DNA of 7,928 bases from contig JAUXBJ010000055.1 of the NCBI GenBank assembly GCA_030619425.1, positions 1 through 7,928 of the forward strand, given 5' to 3'. Every line of letters starts with the position of its first letter. Position 1 is the stretch's first letter. Below are positions 1-6,127 of the stretch, in pieces. A program made the translations under genes and the position numbers. The notes under the pieces were generated by a model. The model was given only the letters and a program-made list of their open reading frames with translations. It was not told where the DNA came from and did not search any database. Source of the stretch: a bacterium. GTDB lineage: Bacteria > Zixibacteria > MSB-5A5 > GN15 > FEB-12.

Positions 1-20
1 ATGACTCAATTAACAAAATA

Positions 21-62
21 GGACATTTCTATCTTGCTAAAAACCGGACATTTCTATTTTGC
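21..62. repeat. Two tandem 17-nt motifs, possible insertion-sequence end
   Basis: GGACATTTCTATCTTGC (21-37) and GGACATTTCTATTTTGC (46-62) match at 16 of 17 positions and are spaced by 25 nt, in AT-rich sequence unlike the flanking DNA. From memory, repeated motifs of this form occur at the ends of integrase-type insertion sequences (IS481-like or ISNCY groups), where the transposase binds several copies. No transposase is present in the window, so the element would have to lie to the left. The repeat is seen directly. The mobile-element reading is inference. Confidence 0.5.
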
Positions 63-143
63 CTTGACAGGCCTCATCATGTCGGTTGCGTCGCGTGGTA
101 TCATGCCGTACCTTTATCAAATGACAGCGGGAGTGAACTTTAC

Positions 144-1484
144 ATGAGTCTTGCCGAACTGGTTTATCTTGTCGTCGGAATTCTGATCGAGGGGCTTCTA
201 GTTGTTCTCGCTGTCAGTTCGGCCATCGAGCGGAGAGGACGGGCTGTGTTGCTCAGTTCGTTGGCTTGCGTTCTTGTCGCGGCGGGCTGGTATGGCTGGT
301 ATGCTCTGTTAGCGTCCGAATCACTATGGTTGCTGATGCCTCCGGCACTTGTGCTGCTGGGCGGCATCGTTTTCTTTTTGCCGTTCGGATCATCCCAAAC
401 CCTAAAAATCGGTCGCATCAGCGAACAGGTTGATGAACGTGAGGTGATGTTCTCTCGAGAAGAGTACCAGCCGGGAACCGAGCGTTACGAAACGTACTAC
501 GCTGCCCATCCCGAGCATAAAGCAGCCGACGACCGGATGCGCCGTCTGCCCGAACTGCTCGAACCAGGGGGGAGGTACTATGACAAACAGACCGCCGACC
601 CGATAGATGCCGTGTTTGACAAGATCGTCACGTTGGCTACTCAGGTAGATGGACAGACTTCGCCGCATGGGGGAGAGCTTGATGCTGCTGAAGCAACGGC
701 GACAATCAAGGCGGAAGTTCTGAAGATGGGGGCCGACGAGGTTGGCATCGCTGAGCTCGACCCGATGTTTGTCTACTCGCACGTTGGGCGTGGCCCGGAG
801 CCGTGGGGTCGGCCGATTGTCAATAAGCATCGGTATGCAATCGTGTTTGCGCTTGAGATGGATTACTATGAGGTAGAACAGGCGCCGCGCCTGCCAATCA
901 CGCGCGAGACCGCCAAACAGTACCTGCGCGCCGGGGAGATTTCCGTAGCTCTGGCCAAACGAATTCGCGAGCGCGGATATGCGGCGCGCGCCCATATCGC
1001 CGGCAGCAACTACCAGATCATGATGCCGCCGGTGGCTCACGACGCCGGACTGGGTGAACTGGGTCGGATGGGCTACTTGATCTCACCGAAATATGGCGCC
1101 CGAATCCGCCTTGGGGCCGTCACCACCGAGCTGCCCTTGCTGCCCGACCGACCTATAACCTTCGGTGTGCAGGACTTTTGCGAGCAATGTCTGAAGTGTG
1201 CCATTAACTGTCCCTCGGGCGCCATTCCGGTCGGTGACCGGAGGCTGGTCCGTGGTGTCGAGAAGTGGCCGCTCAACGTCGAGAAATGTCTCCATTACTG
1301 GCGTGCTATCGGCACCGACTGCGGCCTTTGCATGAAAGTCTGTCCCTACAGCCATCCATCGACTCTGATCCACAACCTGGTGCGCGCCGGTTGCCGCCGT
1401 TCGTCGATTGCCCGCCGAGTGTCGGTTTGGGGGGATGATTTGTTCTACGGTCGCAAACTGCGGCTGCCGCCCGGTAACGCCTGA
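144..1484 (+). CDS. Membrane-anchored reductive dehalogenase-like protein (RdhA family)
   Basis: This 446-residue protein belongs to the corrinoid/iron-sulfur reductive dehalogenase family (RdhA, related to epoxyqueuosine reductase QueG). Family members remove halogens from organic substrates using a cobamide and two [4Fe-4S] clusters. Three hydrophobic helices open the protein (about residues 6-27, 34-56 and 61-81). The conserved AGLGELGRMGYLISPKYGAR block follows (301-320). Cluster 1 is C346-x2-C349-x2-C352-x3-C356-P. Cluster 2 is C382 with C393-x2-C396-x3-C400-P, in the RdhA-typical context CLHYW and CGLCMKVCPYSHP. There is no twin-arginine signal, unlike respiratory RdhA. The first loop (ERRGR, 29-33) is positive, so the positive-inside rule puts the catalytic part in the cytoplasm. 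The start has GGGAG at 129-133, 10 nt upstream. No rdhB, rdhC or rdhT gene is visible. RdhA without a Tat signal but with N-terminal transmembrane helices is a group reported from genomes. The substrate is unknown, and a non-dehalogenating reductase role is possible. Confidence 0.85.
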   Translation: MSLAELVYLVVGILIEGLLVVLAVSSAIERRGRAVLLSSLACVLVAAGWYGWYALLASESLWLLMPPALVLLGGIVFFLPFGSSQTLKIGRISEQVDEREVMFSREEYQPGTERYETYYAAHPEHKAADDRMRRLPELLEPGGRYYDKQTADPIDAVFDKIVTLATQVDGQTSPHGGELDAAEATATIKAEVLKMGADEVGIAELDPMFVYSHVGRGPEPWGRPIVNKHRYAIVFALEMDYYEVEQAPRLPITRETAKQYLRAGEISVALAKRIRERGYAARAHIAGSNYQIMMPPVAHDAGLGELGRMGYLISPKYGARIRLGAVTTELPLLPDRPITFGVQDFCEQCLKCAINCPSGAIPVGDRRLVRGVEKWPLNVEKCLHYWRAIGTDCGLCMKVCPYSHPSTLIHNLVRAGCRRSSIARRVSVWGDDLFYGRKLRLPPGNA

Positions 1485-1575
1485 CTCCCGATCCCCGTTG
1501 CTCAATCAGCTTCCAATAGTGCCGATATCTCTTCATAGGTAGTCGCCCGTGGGCTTCAAAAGAATTAGGACAATC

Positions 1576-2151
1576 ATGCCGTTATCGAAAGCTGCCAAGT
1601 CCGCTGTCAAAAAGGAACTCCTCCTGGAGGAGCCGCTGTTGGATGTGGTCGGGACAAAGACCGTTCTGCTGAAATGGCTGGGCCAGTGGAACCGACCGGA
1701 GAATCCCGAAAGTAGCGACTGGACGGATCTGGTGCAGGAATTCCCGGCGGACCCCGGCGATAATGAGTTGACCTCAGGGATGCGTATGCGCCTCGTCGTG
1801 CGCCTTACTACTTCCGGGAATCGTTACCTGATAGCCATTTTGGAATCGCTTGATCCGCATAGTCGCGGTGTCTACTTCATCAGTGTCTTCGTCAACTGGA
1901 AAGAGAGCGAGTATCGTTTCCAACAGGTAGTTGAAAGTAGCTATGCCGATCACTTCGATGGCACACTGAAGGCTAAGCATACGCTGTGGGCGCAGACATT
2001 TCGCCGGAGAGAACTACTCGATGCGCTCAACAGTTGCGCTGTCGCTATACTTGGACACGAGTTGATCGTTCCGCCGACCGATGAAACGCCGGATATAGTT
2101 AAGCGTGGTCCCGGCGAGATACTGAGTTTCCCCGAGCCGTTCGACGATTAG
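1576..2151 (+). CDS. Hypothetical protein, no recognised domain
   Basis: I do not recognise this 191-residue protein. The reading frame is open from a GTG at 1549, but ATG 1576 is preferred because AGGA (1567-1570) sits 5 nt upstream and the protein then begins MPLSKAAKSAVKKELLLEE. It is predicted soluble, with a basic-amphipathic first 20 residues, a middle section of alternating hydrophobic residues that looks like beta strands (MRMRLVVRL, YLIAILESL, GVYFISVFVNW), and a helical patch near residues 146-160 (RRRELLDALNSCAVAIL). There is no signal peptide, membrane helix or conserved cysteine pattern. It lies 91 bp downstream of the RdhA-like gene on the same strand with no clear terminator between, so cotranscription is plausible. 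It does not look like RdhB (too long, no membrane helices). Function unknown. Confidence 0.7.
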   Translation: MPLSKAAKSAVKKELLLEEPLLDVVGTKTVLLKWLGQWNRPENPESSDWTDLVQEFPADPGDNELTSGMRMRLVVRLTTSGNRYLIAILESLDPHSRGVYFISVFVNWKESEYRFQQVVESSYADHFDGTLKAKHTLWAQTFRRRELLDALNSCAVAILGHELIVPPTDETPDIVKRGPGEILSFPEPFDD

Positions 2152-2191
2152 CTATCGACCTATCATCCCGTACAATATCAGGCGCAGATCC

Positions 2192-2275
2192 GTAGGGTGG
2201 GTCCGTCTCGCCGAAGGCCCGCCGAAGGAGGGGACCCGCCTTTGTCGGCAGGTTTGAAGACAAAACCTACCCTAC
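2192..2275. repeat. Nested intergenic palindromes between convergent genes
   Basis: GTAGGGTGGGTCC (2192-2204) can pair with GGACCCGCC (2232-2240, 8 of 9 against GGTGGGTCC) or with ACCTACCCTAC (2265-2275, 10 of 11 against GTAGGGTGGGT). A second small hairpin lies within: GGCAGGTTT (2247-2255) and AAACCTACC (2263-2271), 8 of 9. The central part also repeats GCCGAAGG (two copies, 2210-2228). It fills the gap between convergent genes ending at 2151 and 2280, so it may act as a bidirectional terminator, although neither side has a proper T-tract. The sequence resembles dispersed intergenic palindromes I associate with Zixibacteria genomes, which is from memory. Confidence 0.6.
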
Positions 2276-2279
2276 AAGA

Positions 2280-4532
2280 CTACGGACAGGCTGGCGGCTC
2301 AGGACCGCCGGTGAACATGTAGTCGATCAGGTAGACCAGGTCATTGATGTCCACTTGCTCAAGCAGATCGCCCATGATATCGCCGTTGATGTTGGCTTCT
2401 TCCCAGCAGCTTGGTTCGTCGCCGCCTGAGAACATGTAATCGACCAGGTAGACCAGGTCGCTGATATCTATGCGATCGTCCAGGTCGGCGTTAACGTTGC
2501 CTCGGAATCCCTGACAGCACTCACGGTATACAATACAGCCGTTCACAATCATGGGTGTGTAAGCGGCCATTTCACCCTTAAAGTTCGGCAGGTAGTCCGT
2601 CGTGCCCGAGGTGTAACCATCCAAACCGATGGTAACCTCCTTTCCTAAGGTGGCGCTGCCGTCGAGGCTGAAGAACAACCGCAGCAGGGGACCGTCACCC
2701 GGCTCCAGATCGGGTGAGGTGCGGAAAACCGATGTTTGCAGCTTGATGGAGGCACGTTTGGTCGATGGCGAGTAATGGCTGAAGAAAGCTTCTTCGAAGT
2801 ATTCGGTGCGGCATCCGGCGGTCGAAAAGGAGTCAAGGACCACACTCAGAGTACCGAAGAACTCGACCGGCACAATTATCTCTCTGATCGTGATGGTGTT
2901 ATTGCCGTACACTACAATCTCCATCGGCAGTTCCGGATTCTCCGGGTACAGGCTGCTTCCCGTCATTGTGTCCGCGAGGATTGCAATGTAGCGCCGTCGG
3001 GTGGCCGGGTAAATGTCCCCCTGAGCATCAATCTGTACCCTGACATCGAACAGCCCCGCTTCCTCATAGGTATGCGAGGGGGATTGGATGAAAGCCGAGT
3101 CACCATCACCGAAATCCCAGGTCCATGAGTCGACATTCAATTTGGAACTGGCGTCGAAACTGACATCCAATGGCGGCCAACCCCAGGTGGTATCGGCGTC
3201 GAACGAAAGAACGACCTCGGTCAGACCTTTGATGCAAAAGTTGGCCGAGGCGTCGTCAAGAAAGAGATCGACCCAGTCACCGGTGTTGAGGTAATAGCTC
3301 TGTCCCGGATCGGAGTGTGAGACCACGGTGGTGCGATACGACGCGCCCAGCAGGACCGGCACTTCCGAGGTGCGATCGAAGGCGTGCCCGCCGGAGGATA
3401 GCGAGAGGTAGATGTACAGTTGCGCGCCAGGCATGACCAGGGGGGTGGGCAGGTCGACGGTGTGCAGTCCGCTGTAATCGTAATGTCCGGACATTGTCGA
3501 CAACTCGTTGACCAAGTCTCCGTTCTCGAATCCGCCGTATATCCGGACGGTGTAATCCACGTCATCTACTGCCGTGATGAAACTCACGGCATGCAGGAGG
3601 CCGCCGTCGCTTATCCCAAAGGCATTGAACGCCTCGCTCACTTCGGTCATGGTATCACGCCAGCCGTGATAATCGTGGTAGAGCACTTTGTCGTAAGCCA
3701 TCGGCTCCACATTCTGGAACGAGACCGCGCCCATTTCCGGATGGTGACCGCCATGTTTGTCGTAATATGAAATCCAAAAGTAGCCGTTGTAGCCCCAACC
3801 GGTACCCCAACTGTTTTTGACCAGCCAGGCGCCGGGATACGGTGCATGCGAGGTTTTGTTGTCGTCCCATCCGATGATGGCGACGGCATGATTCGGTTCT
3901 TCTTCCGTATAGGGCGGTTGGTACTGTACGTAGTCACTCATAAAGCCGCCGACACATAGACAGGTGCCCATGACGCCTTCACTCATGATTTTCTGTTTAA
4001 TGATGTTGATATTACTGAGGTCCGCCCCGGCGTCAAACCACTCGATGTCGCGAGGATAGTAGTAATGCCAGTCGGGATTCGATCTGTCCGGTGGGTCGTC
4101 ATACGACTGTCCATCTATGTCCCGCACCGCCCCCTCGCCGCGCGACATATAAGCCTGCGTCACGCGGTAGTCGCCCCCCTCATGAGGGATAAGTCCGCCG
4201 GTGCCGGGGGCGTCGTCGTTGCAATGCGTATTGAAACCGTTCCACCAATCAAGATGGTATTCGGCCAGGTTTGGTTCGCCTGATTCGCCGTTGGCCGCCC
4301 AGTTGCCGGTCATCAGGAGGTTACCTTCCATGGCCGCCATAGCTCCGTGTGTCCAGCAGGTACCGCCCGTCTGGCTTTTGACCGATGTTACATAGTTCTG
4401 ACCGCTGACATTTCGCAGGTCGAACGAAGCGGGTGGGTCCGGGAGTTTCTTATCATCAGCTACGGCGGCAGTCAAGAGCACCGAGGCCAATATAAAGGCT
4501 ATTACAAGGGCGTGAGTTGGTTTGGTTCGCAT
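2280..4532 (-). CDS. Secreted papain-like (C1A) cysteine protease with lectin-like, PKD, cohesin-like and dockerin domains
   Basis: Predicted extracellular endopeptidase of 750 residues. The frame allows an ATG at 4544, but ATG 4532 is chosen because GAGG (complement of 4539-4542) lies 6 nt before it, overlapping the other ATG. Signal peptide is residues 1-25 (cleavage AVA|D). C1A residues are oxyanion Gln54, nucleophile Cys59 (TGGTCWTHGA), His215 (PNHAVAIIGWDD) and Asn240 (VKNSWGTGWG). A lectin-like beta domain of the kind found behind bacterial C1A peptidases covers about 280-436. A PKD domain covers 439-520 (WTWDFGDGDS). A cohesin-like beta region covers about 522-670 and is the least certain. 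A two-repeat type I dockerin covers 677-750 (DISDLVYLVDYMF and DINDLVYLIDYMF). Only about 30 residues separate the signal peptide from Gln54, so the usual inhibitory I29 propeptide is absent. The dockerin repeats are also visible in the DNA (2314-2351 against 2431-2468, 33 of 38 identical). Substrate unknown. A promoter candidate lies just upstream. Confidence 0.92.
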   Translation of the reverse strand: MRTKPTHALVIAFILASVLLTAAVADDKKLPDPPASFDLRNVSGQNYVTSVKSQTGGTCWTHGAMAAMEGNLLMTGNWAANGESGEPNLAEYHLDWWNGFNTHCNDDAPGTGGLIPHEGGDYRVTQAYMSRGEGAVRDIDGQSYDDPPDRSNPDWHYYYPRDIEWFDAGADLSNINIIKQKIMSEGVMGTCLCVGGFMSDYVQYQPPYTEEEPNHAVAIIGWDDNKTSHAPYPGAWLVKNSWGTGWGYNGYFWISYYDKHGGHHPEMGAVSFQNVEPMAYDKVLYHDYHGWRDTMTEVSEAFNAFGISDGGLLHAVSFITAVDDVDYTVRIYGGFENGDLVNELSTMSGHYDYSGLHTVDLPTPLVMPGAQLYIYLSLSSGGHAFDRTSEVPVLLGASYRTTVVSHSDPGQSYYLNTGDWVDLFLDDASANFCIKGLTEVVLSFDADTTWGWPPLDVSFDASSKLNVDSWTWDFGDGDSAFIQSPSHTYEEAGLFDVRVQIDAQGDIYPATRRRYIAILADTMTGSSLYPENPELPMEIVVYGNNTITIREIIVPVEFFGTLSVVLDSFSTAGCRTEYFEEAFFSHYSPSTKRASIKLQTSVFRTSPDLEPGDGPLLRLFFSLDGSATLGKEVTIGLDGYTSGTTDYLPNFKGEMAAYTPMIVNGCIVYRECCQGFRGNVNADLDDRIDISDLVYLVDYMFSGGDEPSCWEEANINGDIMGDLLEQVDINDLVYLIDYMFTGGPEPPACP

Positions 4533-4555
4533 GAAATACCTCATGTGAGAACAAT

Positions 4556-4575
4556 CTATATTTTTCTAAATATAG
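4556..4575. promoter_or_regulatory. Perfect 8-bp inverted repeat in the protease leader
   Basis: CTATATTT (4556-4563) and AAATATAG (4568-4575) are perfect inverted copies around TTCT. On the minus strand the arm nearer the tRNA contains the proposed -10 TATATT. It could be a repressor operator, a start-proximal RNA hairpin, or chance in an AT-rich leader. Confidence 0.45.
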
Positions 4576-4597
4576 CTTACGACGCCGGATTATCCAA
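4569..4597 (-). promoter_or_regulatory. Candidate promoter of the protease gene
   Basis: On the minus strand TTGGAT (complement of 4592-4597) is followed by exactly 17 nt and TATATT (complement of 4569-4574), a 5 of 6 match to the sigma-70 -10 box. The -35 is weak (3 of 6). The sequence TATATTTAG also resembles the Bacteroidetes -7 element TAnnTTTG, relevant if this is an FCB organism. The start codon lies about 36 nt downstream. Confidence 0.45.
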
Positions 4598-4628
4598 GGC
4601 AATTGAAGGCTGTAGCACCAGCTAATTG

Positions 4629-4641
4629 GTGCCGGAGGCCG
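4629..4641. repeat. Duplicate of the tRNA-Leu 3' end
   Basis: GTGCCGGAGGCCG at 4629-4641 is an exact 13-nt copy of 4662-4674, which spans the acceptor and the start of the T arm at the tRNA 3' end. The copies are 33 nt apart. Integrases often use tRNA 3' ends as attachment sites and leave such a direct repeat, but no integrase gene is near and the segment between holds only the terminator. It may be a scar of excision or of a lost duplicate tRNA. Confidence 0.5.
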
Positions 4642-4659
4642 AAAAACAAGCTTGCTTGT
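4642..4659 (-). terminator. Short intrinsic terminator of tRNA-Leu
   Basis: Read on the minus strand, four nt after the tRNA discriminator base comes ACAAG-CAAG-CTTGT followed by TTTT: a 5-bp stem with a 4-nt loop and a T run. The stem is short and only moderately GC-rich, so termination may be weak. Confidence 0.55.
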
Positions 4660-4662
4660 CAG

Positions 4663-4746
4663 TGCCGGAGGCCGGAATCGAACCGGCATGGTATTGCTAC
4701 CGGGGGATTTTGAGTCCCCTGCGTCTACCAATTTCACCACTCCGGC
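4663..4746 (-). tRNA. tRNA-Leu(CAA)
   Basis: The minus strand folds as a class II leucine tRNA that reads UUG codons. The acceptor is GCCGGAG with CTCCGGC, discriminator A. The D arm carries GTGAAATTGGTAGACGC, typical of tRNA-Leu. The anticodon stem GGGGA/TCCCC encloses the loop CTCAAAA, giving anticodon CAA. A long variable arm (GGTAGCAATACC) precedes the T arm GCCGGTTCGATTCCGGC. The layout closely matches the recalled E. coli tRNA-Leu(CAA). The 3' CCA is not encoded (ACT follows the acceptor), so it must be added enzymatically. Length is 84 nt. Confidence 0.97.
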
Positions 4747-4752
4747 ACGCGC

Positions 4753-4772
4753 CGGCAAACAACCACTTGCCG
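4753..4772 (-). promoter_or_regulatory. Inverted repeat in the tRNA-Leu 5' leader
   Basis: CGGCAA (4753-4758) and TTGCCG (4767-4772) form a perfect 6-bp stem with an 8-nt loop, six nt before the mature tRNA 5' end. It may be a 5' leader hairpin of the precursor tRNA near the RNase P cut site. Function is not established. Confidence 0.3.
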
Positions 4773-4868
4773 TACGCAAATGCGAGACGAATGTATATCG
4801 TAAATCGTGAAAAGTAAAGTCCTTTGTACGAGCCTGGAACTCATGAGATCAAGAGGCAGGCACTGCCG

Positions 4869-4897
4869 TTGACAAGAGATCAGCTTGGTCGTATCTT
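4869..4897 (+). promoter_or_regulatory. Sigma-70-type promoter of the PorV/PorQ-like gene
   Basis: TTGACA (4869-4874) is a perfect -35. After exactly 17 nt comes TATCTT (4892-4897), a 4 of 6 -10. Transcription would begin near 4903-4905, directly before the AAGGAGGA ribosome site at 4906-4913, giving a very short leader of about 20 nt. Confidence 0.6.
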
Positions 4898-4922
4898 CTG
4901 TCTCCAAGGAGGAATTGGTCCG

Positions 4923-6056
4923 ATGAACAAAACGTTACTCTTAATAGTCGCGGTTATCGCTCTAATATCACCGTCTGTGTATGGCCAAGCCAAAGTCGGT
5001 ACCACCGGTGCAAGGTTTCTTGATTTGTCACCGTCGGTACGAGCCAACGGTATGGGTACCGCTGGCGTAGCTTTGACTGGGCACGGTGGGGTCTATTTCA
5101 ACCCCGCTCTTCTGGGGCTTTTTGCTATCGAACATCGGGGCGCTCTCGCTTTCTATCCCCAGGAAGCAAACGGCGAGTTCGTTTCACCTCTGGAGACTCC
5201 CCTTGACTACCAGTCTGTGGTTCTGTCATTACCACCTCAGTGGAGACCGTGGCCCAAAGTGACTTTGGGAGTTGGGTTTTACCGGACTCGATTGTTGTTA
5301 GGAACATTCATTCAGCGTGACTGGGGTCACGGCACCATCGAAGGCACGGGTGAAGTTTACGAATTTCAGGAGTGGGCATGGCATGGGTTAACCTCGCTGG
5401 CTTATGATGGTCCGGTGAGGATTGCGGTCGGCTTGACGTACAAGAGAATCCACCTGGATTTCGGTCAGGGTGAGAACAAGGCTCACGCCTTCGACTATGG
5501 CTTGGCTGTTTCGATGCCGTTGGGCCATTATATGGAGTCCGAATGGCTGGGCGGCCGACCGCTGCTGACACCGACGGTTGGCATCTCGTGGGCCAACCGT
5601 GGTCCTGATATGGAATTGTACAGCAACAGTTATGCTCTGCCGTCGGTTCGAAGAATGGGGGCATCCGTTGAACTGGGTGTTGTCCGGCCTGAACAGATCG
5701 GACATTGGCGGCTGATTGGCCTGACTATCGCCGGCGAACTTGAGAAGGAGCTTTTTCGCGACACCGAGAGCCAGTTCAAAGCTGGTGTTGAACTAGACAT
5801 GGCGGAAGCTGTGTACCTTCGCGCCGGTCACATTGATCGCGTCGGTTCCTTATCATCTTTGCAGACGGTAGGGTTTGGTCTCAGTAGCCGTGGTCTGCTC
5901 AGATTAGCGAGCGAACTCATCAATTCGCCTTCGACAAAAAGGACTCTTCAGCAAATGGCCGACTTTGTTTCGCTTGAGTTTTCATACGCCAGAAGTGATG
6001 CCGACTGGTTGTACGTGAGTGATGTTTCATATTACGAACTGGCCCTGATCTTTTAG
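4923..6056 (+). CDS. PorV/PorQ-family outer-membrane beta-barrel protein
   Basis: Predicted outer-membrane barrel of 377 residues in the PorV/PorQ family (FadL-like superfamily). The frame is open from 4824, but ATG 4923 is chosen because AAGGAGGA (4906-4913) sits 9 nt upstream and a clean signal peptide starts there (hydrophobic core 5-16, likely cleavage VYG|Q after residue 21). The mature N-terminus has the family signature: VGTTGARFLDLSPSVRANGMG (from residue 25), then GGVYFNPALLG (55-65), equivalent to the usual 'YWNPAGL'. Amphipathic strands follow, and the chain ends in an aromatic-rich strand with C-terminal Phe (YYELALIF), the usual barrel-assembly signal. In Bacteroidetes PorV works with type IX secretion, but many relatives have no such role. 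No type IX partner is nearby and the neighbouring protease has a dockerin, not a type IX C-terminal domain, so its cargo or partner is unknown. It ends convergent to the PilZ genes. Confidence 0.85.
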   Translation: MNKTLLLIVAVIALISPSVYGQAKVGTTGARFLDLSPSVRANGMGTAGVALTGHGGVYFNPALLGLFAIEHRGALAFYPQEANGEFVSPLETPLDYQSVVLSLPPQWRPWPKVTLGVGFYRTRLLLGTFIQRDWGHGTIEGTGEVYEFQEWAWHGLTSLAYDGPVRIAVGLTYKRIHLDFGQGENKAHAFDYGLAVSMPLGHYMESEWLGGRPLLTPTVGISWANRGPDMELYSNSYALPSVRRMGASVELGVVRPEQIGHWRLIGLTIAGELEKELFRDTESQFKAGVELDMAEAVYLRAGHIDRVGSLSSLQTVGFGLSSRGLLRLASELINSPSTKRTLQQMADFVSLEFSYARSDADWLYVSDVSYYELALIF

Positions 6057-6127
6057 AACGATATGACATCTTCCCATCTGTGACGGTTTTCAGCAGAACC
6101 CTCCTCGTGAGTTGCCGAAGTCCTTGT

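Noticed and set aside
64..104. TTGACA at 64-69 as a promoter for the RdhA-like gene
   Set aside because: No acceptable -10 box lies 15-19 nt downstream. The nearest TATCAT (99-104) is 29 nt away.
402..1040. Long minus-strand open frame opposite the RdhA-like gene (212 residues)
   Set aside because: It lies wholly inside the well-supported RdhA-like gene, has no recognisable motif or signal, and is explained as a codon-usage shadow.
2736..3770. Several plus-strand open frames across the protease gene
   Set aside because: They overlap a gene with complete catalytic residues and clear domains, and their translations show no family features.
4456..4817. Open frames overlapping the tRNA-Leu gene on both strands
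   Set aside because: The tRNA fold is unambiguous. The frames just read through it and its flanks with no ribosome site.
4792..4818. Minus-strand TTTACT-N15-TATACA as the tRNA-Leu promoter
   Set aside because: Both boxes are only 4 of 6 and the spacer is short at 15 nt, so it is too weak to list as a feature.
6085..6100. Hairpin GGTTTT-CAGC-AGAACC between the PorV/PorQ-like and PilZ genes as a terminator
   Set aside because: Six pairs including one G-U wobble, with no T-tract on either strand.
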